This document shows, in pieces, positions 17,329-25,603 of a stretch of DNA of 64,000 nt (its first letter is position 1; the number at the start of each line of letters is the position of its first letter). The DNA lies in assembly GCF_028748185.1 (NCBI RefSeq), contig NZ_CP118164.1:682001-746000 (forward strand), in the 5' to 3' direction. The notes below the pieces were generated by a model that made no database searches, was not told where the DNA came from, and was given only the letters and a program-made list of their open reading frames with translations. The position numbers were made by a program, and so were the translations under genes. The DNA comes from Bremerella sp. P1 (GTDB lineage: Bacteria > Planctomycetota > Planctomycetia > Pirellulales > Pirellulaceae).

Positions 17329-18282
17329 TTACTCGACCGATTCGGAAGAGACAATATTCAGGAAGGCATCTTCCAAGGTCGTGCGAAGCCGGCGCATTTC
17401 TAAGATGTCGATGTTCTTGTTTCGCAAGGCATCGACGCAGCGATTCAGTGCGTTCTGATCTTCGGCCGATACGATCACGCGAGCGAGGTGATCGCCATCG
17501 GTTTGCCACGGCTCGGTTTCGGCGAAGGTCAATGCGTACTGCATGTCGTCGAGCGAACCTTGCAGAACGAACTCAATCCTGGCATTAGGATGTTTGGTGA
17601 TCTCTTCAATGGTACCGAGCTTCTGAACGCGACCCGCCGCCAAGATCGCGGCCTGATCGCAGACCATTTCGATCTCTTGCAATTGATGACTATTGAGAAA
17701 GATGGTCGTCCCTTCCTGCTGCAGTTCTTTCAGTAGCCGGCGAACATCGGCACGGCCTACCGGGTCGACGCCGTCCGTTGGTTCGTCCAGGATGAGCAGT
17801 TCCGGGTCATGCAGTAAGGCCTGAGCGATCCCGAGTCGCTGCTGCATCCCTTTGGAATACTTATGAACCGGCGTCTGCCCCCATTTCGACAGGCCGACTC
17901 GCTCCAGCAGGGATGGTCGCTTTTGGAGCACTTCGCGCCGGCTCAAACCACTCAGGCCGCCGTAGTAGACCATCGCCGCATTGCCGGTCAGGTGACGTGG
18001 AAAGCGATGGTGCTCTGGCAGGTAACCGACCTTCATGCGGCCGGCGCGATCACCTAATGGCCTTCCCAACATGTTGCCGCCACCAGAGGATCGCTTCACC
18101 AGGCCCAGAAGCACCTTGATGAGCGTGGTCTTGCCGGCTCCGTTGGGACCGAGCAAACCGAAGATGCAACCGCGCGGCACTTCGAGCGTTACCCCGCGGA
18201 GCGCGTTGACCTGTTTGCGTACGAAAAGACCTTCACGATACGTCTTATGAAGGTCGTGGACTTCGATGATGGAGTCAGACAT
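17329..18282 (-). CDS. ABC transporter ATP-binding protein
   Basis: 317 residues, cytoplasmic ATPase partner of the permease at 15010-17286, which starts 42 bases downstream. Walker A GPNGAGKTT, signature YSKGMQQRLGIAQAL, Walker B LLILDEPTDGVDP and a switch histidine in FLNSHQLQEIE are all present. A C-terminal regulatory-like domain of about 80 residues follows, as in ABC-2 exporters. The start is the ATG at 18282 (MSDSIIEVHDLHKTY); the open frame continues 31 codons further upstream but without family similarity. Confidence 0.9.
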   Translation of the reverse strand: MSDSIIEVHDLHKTYREGLFVRKQVNALRGVTLEVPRGCIFGLLGPNGAGKTTLIKVLLGLVKRSSGGGNMLGRPLGDRAGRMKVGYLPEHHRFPRHLTGNAAMVYYGGLSGLSRREVLQKRPSLLERVGLSKWGQTPVHKYSKGMQQRLGIAQALLHDPELLILDEPTDGVDPVGRADVRRLLKELQQEGTTIFLNSHQLQEIEMVCDQAAILAAGRVQKLGTIEEITKHPNARIEFVLQGSLDDMQYALTFAETEPWQTDGDHLARVIVSAEDQNALNRCVDALRNKNIDILEMRRLRTTLEDAFLNIVSSESVE

Positions 18283-18490
18283 GGGGTGCCGTAGCGGCCG
18301 GAAAACGACCAACAGATAAGGAACGAAAGACATCGATGGTAACCGCTTTACAGGGGTATACCAATTCGATTTCACATTAGCTTCACGTCATGTGCGTGAA
18401 TTCAGATAGTTTCTCAGAAATAAGTCCGGACCGAAATGGCACGCCACTTGCAACTGCCTGATTCGGCAAATTGTGGTAATGCTTCCAGGC

Positions 18491-18522
18491 CCAGTGGATC
18501 GAGCAAACCCTCGATCCACTGG
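18491..18522 (+). promoter_or_regulatory. perfect 13-bp inverted repeat upstream of a small membrane-protein gene
   Basis: CCAGTGGATCGAG at 18491-18503 and CTCGATCCACTGG at 18510-18522 are exact reverse complements around the loop CAAACC. It ends 34 bases before the ATG at 18557 and is not followed by a T run. It could be an operator, an mRNA hairpin or the end of a transcript. Confidence 0.5.
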
Positions 18523-18556
18523 CCGAGAAGTTGGAACAAAATATGAGGTACTGAAA

Positions 18557-18787
18557 ATGACTTTGTGGATCATCCTTTTGGTTGTCGTAATGTTGGTCGC
18601 CTTGAGTGGAGCAAGCTATGGCTACGCGTCGCGGCCAGCGGATGGCCCCTACCCTGTCTACACCGCACCACTTGGCGGTTTGGCAAGCCTTTTGCTCATT
18701 GGACTGGTCGTCCTGCTGGTGATGGGCATGGTGAATGGCTTTGAAGGATTCACCGTCGACCTGCCTACGATTACGGTCGACAACTAA
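18557..18787 (+). CDS. small two-helix membrane protein, DUF3309-like
   Basis: 76 residues. ATG at 18557 with GAGG nine bases upstream; the open frame extends back to 18473 but crosses the inverted repeat. Sequence starts MTLWIILLVVVMLVALSG, then a short Gly/Tyr/Pro-containing loop, then ASLLLIGLVVLLVMGMVNG. This hydrophobic-loop-hydrophobic plan resembles the short DUF3309 membrane proteins. Function unknown. A strong bidirectional terminator follows at 18873. Confidence 0.65.
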   Translation: MTLWIILLVVVMLVALSGASYGYASRPADGPYPVYTAPLGGLASLLLIGLVVLLVMGMVNGFEGFTVDLPTITVDN

Positions 18788-18872
18788 GTTCGAAAAATAA
18801 CCGCCCACCTCTCCCGGTGTGCGATCGCGATAAGAGGGATCAGCTCGAGCGTCCAGCTTGGCTCACCCTCAC

Positions 18873-18914
18873 AAAAAAGGCCTGCACGATTAACCCTCGT
18901 GCAGGCCTTTTTTT
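18873..18914. terminator. bidirectional intrinsic terminator
   Basis: AAAAAAGGCCTGCACGA, loop TTAACCC, TCGTGCAGGCCTTTTTTT. The 11-bp GC-rich stem is flanked by an A run and a T run, so it works for the small membrane gene on the plus strand and for the patatin gene on the minus strand. Confidence 0.9.
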
Positions 18915-18987
18915 ATTAATCATCAGTACCGGACAATTGGTCTAACTTCGACCAATGTTGTCGGCATTCGTTCAGGGGTCGATGCGA

Positions 18988-21597
18988 CTACCTCGTCTGG
19001 GAGCTCGCCGGCCGACCGGCGATGGTCCAGTGGGCAGCTTCCTCGCCTGGTGGGCCCAACCACTGCTCGATCACTTTCAGTGGCGGTACATCGTTCAGGT
19101 CGTCCCAATCTTGATCACTACTGACCGTCCACGCACTGGCTTCTTCGTCCAGCTCTTGCCAGGCTTCGCTGTAAGTTCGCATCTGATCGCTGCTCAGCTT
19201 CCACGAAAGGGGCGGATCGCTGTCCCCTCGGTAAGGAATCGACACGACCTTGAACTGAATCGGATACAGCCCCGGGCCTGTGCTCCGTGGCGAACTAAAC
19301 GAATCATGGTGGTCGGCATGATCTGCGGGCGTAGGCGGGCAAGCTTCGCTACTAGTCGGAGAGGTCAGTGGTACTTCGTTGTACTTCGACATGCGGTGCC
19401 AGGCATTGCGTTGGGCCTGCATGCTGATCGGCGAGTTACTGGCAAACGCCGGCTGATCCGGATCGCTCGCTCCCCGACGATCTCCCTTCTTCTTCAGTTG
19501 GCGAATCACCCACATCACTTCTTGTTCGGTCAATGTACGATCTTGAAGCAGACCGACTTCTAAACGACCACGCTCGGCCTGCGAAGCACCGCGGACGTTG
19601 CTCAGTCCCAGCAAGGGACCAATCGTGGCATAGCTCAGTGCTTCGATCTGCCCGCCCGATTCTTCGATTTCCGGGTGGCCGTCACTCGTGCCGTAGTTGT
19701 CGATGTTGATCATCAGAATTCGATCGAAGGGACGCTGGCTCGGCGGCAGCGTGCTGAAGCGATCGATCAGTTGGCTGATCGATTCCAGCGCGGTCATGAT
19801 GCCGTCGTTGTCGGCGTAAGCCCCATCGCCCATCCGGACCGACGGCATGATGCCGTGTCCCTCTTCGCTCAGACCAGGTCGGCTAATCGGCGTGACGTAA
19901 GGAAAGGAAGCCGACAGGCGAACGGCCGTGGAGATGTTCATATCCAAGTCGTTCTGACGCAAGTCGAACGCACACGTATGCTCGTTGCAGATCAGGTCGC
20001 TCGAGTGTGTGTCCTGCGAATCATTACGAATCGCCGTCGACCCCAACAGCACACGTCGGCCCGACTTCACATCGGTCGCGTTGAACACCATCACCGGCAT
20101 CTGACCATTACGCGCCTGAATGCCCCAGTCGCTCAGACTCGGCGAACCTCGCTCGCCGGTGCGGAGTGTGAAGTCCCAGAAACGTTCGATAGCCGTTCCT
20201 CGATCGTACGGGGTCAGTGGCAAGAGATCATGAAACGTGGCCGCAAAGAAGATCGGCTCCAAGCACGAAAGCTTGGCTCGCTCGCGAACTTCGTCCATCG
20301 AGACCTTGCTCCTGGGGGAACTAATCGCATCCATGTAATACATCGAACCGACGCTTCCGCCGGAGACCGAACTGATCATTCCCAGCGATTGTCGAAACGT
20401 ATCAGGCCAGCGCTGGTCCAATCGCGTTAAGACTTCCGCCGACCAGGCCGCCGCATGGATACCACCACCTGGCGCGGTCACTACAATCAACGTGCGTTGG
20501 TCACGCTGCCGCGGGTCGTGCGATCGGCTGACCGGGATATGCTTCGCTTGAATCGCTTCGACGAGGGTTGGGCTCTTCCAACGCGCCATTTCAACTTGAA
20601 ACTCGTAGTCGCGTGAAAGGAACAAGGCCAACGCAAATGCAGATGCCGCCAGCAAGGTCGACACGCGAAAACGATCCAGCCAGAAAGCCATACCGGAAGC
20701 GAACGTGGAAAGGATCGCTACAACCAAAGCAAAGTGCCCCAGCGTCGGAATCACCTTGGCCAAGTTGCTACCGGGAAACACGACGTGATCGAAGATCCCC
20801 AATGCGAAGGTCATCACCAGCAACAGGAACAACAAGAGAGCCAACTCCAAGTGACCGGCCAGCGGACGCTCGACTCCTCTGGGATCTTTGATCGAGTAGC
20901 CTGGCCCGCGCACCATTCCGATGCGGGCAAGAAACACGGCGATTCCCTTAGGTAGCTTGGCGACCTCGTGCGGGTCGTTCAAAAGCTCGTCATGGACGTG
21001 ATGCAGGCATTCGAACGGGAAGATCCCTCTTAGTGGTACGACGCCTGGTAGAACGTACTTGCGGAGAAAGCTTAGAAGCAGCAGCACGACGGTTGCGATA
21101 AGCCCACCGACGATGAATCCGCCGTAGAGCTCTTCCGCGGTAATCAGAGCCGTGTTTACCCGCAGGTTCAAGTCGGCCACCATCGTGAGTGCCGGCATCG
21201 GTAATAAGACCCACAGTAGCCACAGCCAGCCAGGCCAGCCTGCCCCGCGTCGTCGTGACGATTCCATCAAGTCACTCAGTTCCCGCGGCTGGCGATCGGA
21301 GCGTTCGCCGGAGAGTTGATTCCACCAGGTAAAGCGTTCAGGCCCATGAGCCAAGCCGATGCGGATCTGCAAGATGAGCAGTGCAGCGGTCACATACCAG
21401 GAGAACGAACCCAAGATCGCCTGCGAGAAGCTGTCGATCAGCAGACCGTTTTCCATCAACAGCGGCAGACCAAATCGCGACACGGGAACGATGGTCAACA
21501 ACAAGACCAACGCGCCGATCGAGAAACGACATCCGCTCGAGAAGTTGAAAAAGTCTGCGAGTTGCTGCCGCGAATAACCCTGCCGCTTCTGGGACAT
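18988..21597 (-). CDS. membrane-anchored patatin-like phospholipase
   Basis: 869 residues. The N-terminal 350 or so hold several hydrophobic helices (for example SIGALVLLLTIVPVSRFGLP and LWLLWVLLPMPALTMVADL). The patatin domain starts with the oxyanion-hole glycines VVTAPGGGIHAAAWSAEVL (about 370), the nucleophile serine in SSVSGGSVGS (about 411) and the catalytic aspartate in MGDGAYADND (about 587). The family hydrolyses acyl esters of phospholipids with a Ser-Asp dyad. The ATG at 21597 is chosen because of GGAGTAGGCAGG just upstream. Most bacterial patatins are soluble, so the large membrane part is notable. The C-terminal 200 residues hold no domain I recognise. Confidence 0.8.
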   Translation of the reverse strand: MSQKRQGYSRQQLADFFNFSSGCRFSIGALVLLLTIVPVSRFGLPLLMENGLLIDSFSQAILGSFSWYVTAALLILQIRIGLAHGPERFTWWNQLSGERSDRQPRELSDLMESSRRRGAGWPGWLWLLWVLLPMPALTMVADLNLRVNTALITAEELYGGFIVGGLIATVVLLLLSFLRKYVLPGVVPLRGIFPFECLHHVHDELLNDPHEVAKLPKGIAVFLARIGMVRGPGYSIKDPRGVERPLAGHLELALLLFLLLVMTFALGIFDHVVFPGSNLAKVIPTLGHFALVVAILSTFASGMAFWLDRFRVSTLLAASAFALALFLSRDYEFQVEMARWKSPTLVEAIQAKHIPVSRSHDPRQRDQRTLIVVTAPGGGIHAAAWSAEVLTRLDQRWPDTFRQSLGMISSVSGGSVGSMYYMDAISSPRSKVSMDEVRERAKLSCLEPIFFAATFHDLLPLTPYDRGTAIERFWDFTLRTGERGSPSLSDWGIQARNGQMPVMVFNATDVKSGRRVLLGSTAIRNDSQDTHSSDLICNEHTCAFDLRQNDLDMNISTAVRLSASFPYVTPISRPGLSEEGHGIMPSVRMGDGAYADNDGIMTALESISQLIDRFSTLPPSQRPFDRILMINIDNYGTSDGHPEIEESGGQIEALSYATIGPLLGLSNVRGASQAERGRLEVGLLQDRTLTEQEVMWVIRQLKKKGDRRGASDPDQPAFASNSPISMQAQRNAWHRMSKYNEVPLTSPTSSEACPPTPADHADHHDSFSSPRSTGPGLYPIQFKVVSIPYRGDSDPPLSWKLSSDQMRTYSEAWQELDEEASAWTVSSDQDWDDLNDVPPLKVIEQWLGPPGEEAAHWTIAGRPASSQTR

Positions 21598-21847
21598 CCT
21601 GCCTACTCCCCTTCCTTGAATCTCCAACAAGGCCCCCTGCCCTGCTGCTTGCACGCCTGCGGTGGCGCGAAACCTATTGTCCTACCTTCCTTATCGGCAA
21701 CCTGGTGAAAGATTGACGATTTTGCGTGTCCGTCCAGTCAGAGTTTTTAGAGAATTTATGCCACCAACGGCCACCGAAATCGCTAGCAGTGCAGCCAGCC
21801 GACGGTATGCTGAAGCAATACTCCTCATCCCTTCGAGATCGCCCCCA

Positions 21848-22561
21848 ATGATAGTCCAAGAAGAAGACACCGGATTTCATGTCTGGCGAGACCACCATCG
21901 CAACGCCCCAGGCTTGGGTGTCGCCAGCGACCGGCTCGAGGCCTGCATGACCTACTACCGCGAAGGCGGCTTCCGAGGACTGTTCGGCCACCCAGAGTTT
22001 GGCTTTCAGCAAGACAATCTCGATTTCCTGACGCTGGCGAAAGACGTTCAGTGGCTGTGGTTCTGGGATATCAACCTGAAAAACATCGACGCGTTGTACG
22101 AGCTCGACCAGATTCATTACATGGGCATCCATCCCAAGCGGCCCGGCATCGACTTCCAGCGTCTCCCTTCTCTGAAGACCGTGTTCAATCATTGGATTAA
22201 GAAGGACGTCGGAATTACCCAGTCCAAAATCACCGAGTACGACCTGTGGCACTACAAGCCGACGTCTAAGTCGTTCGAAGGTCTCGAAATCCCCAGCGGA
22301 GTGAAACGCCTGGAAATCACCTGGGCCAATCCAGCCAGCCTGGAAGGCTTGCCGGTGATGAAGAAACTGAAAGAGTTACAGCTTCATCGGTGCCGAAACC
22401 TGTCGGATCTTTCAGCACTACCGCGCATCGCTCCGAATCTTCAAAAGCTTCTGACAACGACCTCTTCCAAGATCGACAGAACGACCGGCGTTCTCGAACA
22501 CCCCAAGCTGAAGATGGCCTTGTTCGATGGAGAGTTTGTCATCGGTGGCCTAGACGAGTAG
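21848..22561 (+). CDS. LRR-like cytosolic protein, ends at an in-frame TAG
   Basis: 237 residues from the ATG at 21848; the frame is open further upstream to 21662 but that part overlaps the divergent promoter region and does not look coding. There is no signal peptide. The middle has irregular leucine-rich units (LDFLTLAKDVQWLWFWDINL, LKELQLHRCRNLSDLSALPR) like those in small polymorphic-toxin-immunity or LRR scaffold proteins. It ends FVIGGLDE-TAG at 22559-22561, yet the same frame then stays open to a TGA at 22703, so the protein may be prematurely stopped. Function unknown. Confidence 0.55.
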   Translation: MIVQEEDTGFHVWRDHHRNAPGLGVASDRLEACMTYYREGGFRGLFGHPEFGFQQDNLDFLTLAKDVQWLWFWDINLKNIDALYELDQIHYMGIHPKRPGIDFQRLPSLKTVFNHWIKKDVGITQSKITEYDLWHYKPTSKSFEGLEIPSGVKRLEITWANPASLEGLPVMKKLKELQLHRCRNLSDLSALPRIAPNLQKLLTTTSSKIDRTTGVLEHPKLKMALFDGEFVIGGLDE

Positions 22562-22705
22562 CCAACGGGCCAACCGCACCACGATCTGGAACAGGAAGAG
22601 ATGAATCCATCTAAGTTCAGCCGCGAGGCCTACCAGATGTTCCCAAGCCTGGACGAGAAACTAAAGAAGAACGCCGTGGTCTTCTCGCTGGAGAAGCAAA
22701 GCTGA
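22562..22705 (+). pseudogene. in-frame continuation of the LRR-like gene beyond TAG, or a separate 34-aa ORF
   Basis: After the TAG the same frame continues 47 codons to TGA, reading PTGQPHHDLEQEEMNPSK and then FSREAYQMFPSLDEKL..., which has normal protein-like composition. An internal ATG at 22601 preceded by AGGAAG could start a 34-residue peptide. The options are a nonsense mutation, stop-codon readthrough, a real short gene, or a sequencing error. Confidence 0.4.
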
Positions 22706-22791
22706 ATCGTTCTGACAGTTAACGGTTCTACGCGCTTGCGTTTCTTCTAGAGAGTCTGCCTCACTCCGAAATTCCCCATAGGAGATGCCCC

Positions 22792-23193
22792 TTGATTTTT
22801 TCCCAAGTACAACAACAACCGTTTTTTCTTTGGTTTCTGCAGAACAATTACAGCCTGATGCTGCTGCTAATGGCCATCTTGATTTCGCTGGTAGGGCTTT
22901 TTCTCTGCTTCATTCCCAATCGCATTGCGAGCATCATTCTGGTCTTTGTCTCGTTTCTACCAGGCGTGCTGGCTCTTGGGCTGGTCTACTGGGCGGCTGC
23001 TGAGTTCTCGGCTTTGGCAAGCTCGCAGGCAGCACCCGAGCCAACCGAATTCGCCCGAGTCATCAGCCAGGCGCTTGCCTCGGGGTTCTGTGGACTGCTG
23101 GCGACTTTGATCCCCATGCTGATTGCCATCATCGCGCTAGTGCGATCGACGAGTGAGAAACGTCCGCATGTTGAGCAGATCGACCAGCCCTAA
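22792..23193 (+). CDS. small integral membrane protein, unrecognised
   Basis: 133 residues with three hydrophobic segments (LMLLLMAILISLVGLFLCF, IILVFVSFLPGVLALGLVYW, and near the C-terminus GFCGLLATLIPMLIAIIALV). The TTG at 22792 has GGAGA ten bases upstream and no ATG in frame gives a full first helix, so a TTG start is likely. The helix pattern with a periplasmic loop vaguely recalls MotA/TolQ/ExbB channel proteins, but the sequence is too short for a firm call. It stands alone between an LRR-like gene and the convergent C1 peptidase. Confidence 0.6.
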   Translation: MIFSQVQQQPFFLWFLQNNYSLMLLLMAILISLVGLFLCFIPNRIASIILVFVSFLPGVLALGLVYWAAAEFSALASSQAAPEPTEFARVISQALASGFCGLLATLIPMLIAIIALVRSTSEKRPHVEQIDQP

Positions 23194-23310
23194 CGCGGCA
23201 AGCCGAACAAGAACCCGCCGCAATGCAACACGATTGGCGTATTGTATTGCGTGCGTCTCGGTGGTTCGATCGGGCGAATTCTCAACGTCGGCCGCTCAAG
23301 CGTTTGCTCG

Positions 23311-24795
23311 TTAGCGAACGCCGGGAGCACCTGGGTACCAGGGAGGCAACTCGGTCGCTTCCTCATCAAACACGTTTAGCACGTCTTGGTCGACGTGTCG
23401 CTTGTTGATGATGATCGTATAGACGTGGTGCTCGAACCAGTCGTCGTAAAGCGTCCACGTCCCCTTATCCCCCTTCTTTTCACCCCAGCTGTTTTCAACC
23501 AGCCATTTCAGTGGCTTTCCATCGCGAACGTCCACGCCCATAAGCACCATGGCGTGATTCGATCCGCCATCACGCATCTTCAAACGATCAGCCCGACTGA
23601 CCTGGGTGTCGATTCCAAACAATGGGTCATAGTCGAATAAGCGGTGAGCCATGAGCCCCAGTTCGGTTGACTGATCTTTGCCAACATCTGCGGCGAACCA
23701 GACTGGTTCATTTTCAACAATCGATCGCATCGCAGCCATTTTCAGCTGGTTGATTGGCAGGTTGACGAAGTGCATGTCGGCCTGGCCATAAATGTTCTTG
23801 GCGCGCTTAAACTGAAAGTGTTTGTTGAACTCGTTAAGTGGGTCGTGATAGAGACAGACGTAATCACTTAAGGAGACACCCACGAACTTTTCGTAAAACG
23901 ATTTCGGAGTATAGATCTCAAGCGACGTCAAATTATCCGCTTTCGAGTCCGCCTCTGGCACCTCGAATTCCGACTCACTCGACGTTTCTTTTTCGTCGTT
24001 CTCTTTGCCTTTGACGACGTAGCGCCATTCGAACTCGGTTGGTGGTTCGCCAAGATTGATAACCAGAAAGCGATAGACTTCGCGAAGTGCCTCCTTCTTG
24101 AACGTTCGTAACTCTTTCACGCCGGCGCCCTCGACGTGCATCTTGCGGATGGTTACCGCGTCGGCACGCAGCTTGCGATCCAGGATCGTATTCATCGCCT
24201 TCGTGTTTTCGCTGCTTTGCGTTTCCGGCATGACGTCCTTGGGGACGACGCCATACTTTTCAATCAAGTCGACGACGAAATTCCACCAACCGCCATCGCT
24301 CATGGTCCACTCGTGAACCGATTCCCACTCGCGGTCGAGGTAATCGGTATCACGCATTTCGATCATGGCTTCGAGAAAAAGATTGGACTTCTCCATCTTG
24401 TCCCAAAACTGCAGGTAGGCCGTCGAGAACTCAAAGTCAGGCAGCTGCTTTTCACGAATGACTCGCGGTCGCATGGTGTTGAGCCCTGCGAACATCCAAC
24501 AGCGACCGCTCGCCTCCTGATTGGTGATCCCCTTGAAGTCGATCTTGTGGCTAAAGTGCCCGTCGGTGCCGGCAACAACACCACGATTCAGCGCAAGATC
24601 GTTGATCTTATTGTTGGTGACCGCGTTGTGACGCACGCGCGTCTGGTCATCCATCTGGAACGATTCACGAATTTCGTGAAGTAGCTCCGGCGAAAGAGCC
24701 CCTGAATCGAGAGAAACATCTTCGCTGTACGATAGGTTTGGTATGGTCATGGTGATCAGCAGCAGAGCTATCTTGAGGTGTTGGTTACGTTGCAT
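23311..24795 (-). CDS. exported bleomycin-hydrolase-like (C1B) cysteine peptidase
   Basis: 494 residues. Papain-fold aminopeptidase related to PepC/bleomycin hydrolase: catalytic cysteine in EASGRCWMFAGLN (about C97), histidine in GGSNHAMVLMGVD (about H413) and asparagine in WLVENSWGEKKGD (about N432). The glutamine of the oxyanion hole lies just before the cysteine (TNQEASGRC). The N-terminus, MQRNQHLKIALLLITMTIPNLSYS, looks like a signal peptide, so the enzyme is likely periplasmic; classical PepC is cytosolic. An acidic linker (SSESEFEVPEADSKAD, about 270-285) interrupts the middle. It probably trims peptides taken up or released in the periplasm. Confidence 0.85.
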   Translation of the reverse strand: MQRNQHLKIALLLITMTIPNLSYSEDVSLDSGALSPELLHEIRESFQMDDQTRVRHNAVTNNKINDLALNRGVVAGTDGHFSHKIDFKGITNQEASGRCWMFAGLNTMRPRVIREKQLPDFEFSTAYLQFWDKMEKSNLFLEAMIEMRDTDYLDREWESVHEWTMSDGGWWNFVVDLIEKYGVVPKDVMPETQSSENTKAMNTILDRKLRADAVTIRKMHVEGAGVKELRTFKKEALREVYRFLVINLGEPPTEFEWRYVVKGKENDEKETSSESEFEVPEADSKADNLTSLEIYTPKSFYEKFVGVSLSDYVCLYHDPLNEFNKHFQFKRAKNIYGQADMHFVNLPINQLKMAAMRSIVENEPVWFAADVGKDQSTELGLMAHRLFDYDPLFGIDTQVSRADRLKMRDGGSNHAMVLMGVDVRDGKPLKWLVENSWGEKKGDKGTWTLYDDWFEHHVYTIIINKRHVDQDVLNVFDEEATELPPWYPGAPGVR

Positions 24796-24934
24796 AGAGT
24801 TGGATCCTTAACGACGATGCGAGATATCCATCGCTTGGGATGATTGAGCCAGGCAGGAAAATTCGAGGATTCGATTCCCAAAAACCAGGAAGCCACGAGC
24901 GTTGCCCGTCGGCCCCACGCGTATAAGTATACAT

Positions 24935-25105
24935 TTATCGTACACAGTTTTCCCAGCTCATCCCATACGCAGTGGCTGCCTGTCGGTGCTCTTCGTAGAG
25001 CTGCCACGCGACGTCCGTGACGTCTGCCAGAAGCGCGGGCGCAGCCGATCGGCTTGTGCTTAAGTACGCGGCAGAGGATTTCTCGGCACAAGCTTCGGCG
25101 AACAT
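24935..25105 (-). CDS. possible 56-aa ORF or gene remnant
   Basis: Reads MFAEACAEKSSAAYLSTSRS, continues with an ALLADVTDVAWQLYEEHR stretch and ends SWENCVR before TAA. Helical, mixed charge and protein-like, unlike the longer overlapping frame on the same strand. The frame is also open a little upstream (LRTRPI before the Met) back to a TAA, and there is no ribosome-binding site, so it may be the tail of a decayed gene. No family is recognised. Confidence 0.3.
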   Translation of the reverse strand: MFAEACAEKSSAAYLSTSRSAAPALLADVTDVAWQLYEEHRQAATAYGMSWENCVR

Positions 25106-25226
25106 GATGGGGCGCGTTCGTAAGAAGGGATCTCGTTTTTAAGGTTCCAGGCCAGTCCAACCGGGCTGTCAGAATCTTACGATCCGAGGTCGCAAACAAC
25201 ACAACGGGTTTGATTTCACGAGTCGT

Positions 25227-25277
25227 AAGTTAAGGTTAGCAAACTGATTGAGTCGCTTTGGCAATCAATCTTAACTT
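25227..25277. repeat. two-part inverted repeat in intergenic DNA
   Basis: AAGTTAAG (25227-25234) pairs with CTTAACTT (25270-25277), and inside it ATTGA (25247-25251) pairs with TCAAT (25265-25269). The inner pair stacks directly on one side. It may form a stem with a one-sided bulge. Confidence 0.4.
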
Positions 25278-25603
25278 TCGGACTTCCCAAGCAAATCGCG
25301 CTTGCCATGAGCGCGCATCGATGAAAAAATAGAACTATGGCAGCAGGTCTTACCTGATATGCCATTCCCACCTTTCACCTCCCCGCCTACAACTTAACCC
25401 CTCGTTTCTCTCACTGGCCCCAAGCCGCAAAGTGAGAGCAAGCGACGAAAAGCGATCTGGACGCATGAGTTCGGCAGTGGTCTCCCAATGCGAAGCCTAC
25501 TTGGTAAGTTCTTACCCTTGCGTAAAATCGCTTGTAGCCAGCACTGTTGCCAGCCTGCCCCCCTTCCCAATCATGGCAGCAAACCATCAATCAGGAAGCT
25601 TCG

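Larger units (their letters stand above)
24796..25603. other. 808-base region with little coding content
   Basis: Between the C1 peptidase start and the cytochrome/DUF2231 gene. It holds one possible short minus-strand ORF (24935-25105), an inverted repeat (25227-25277) and the AGGAAG ribosome-binding site before 25604. Longer open frames on both strands here have poor composition and no ribosome-binding sites. No promoter is convincing. Confidence 0.4.

Noticed and set aside
24768-25202. 144-aa minus-strand open frame
   Set aside because: Arg/Cys-rich composition without a start signal; the short 56-aa frame inside the same region looks more protein-like.
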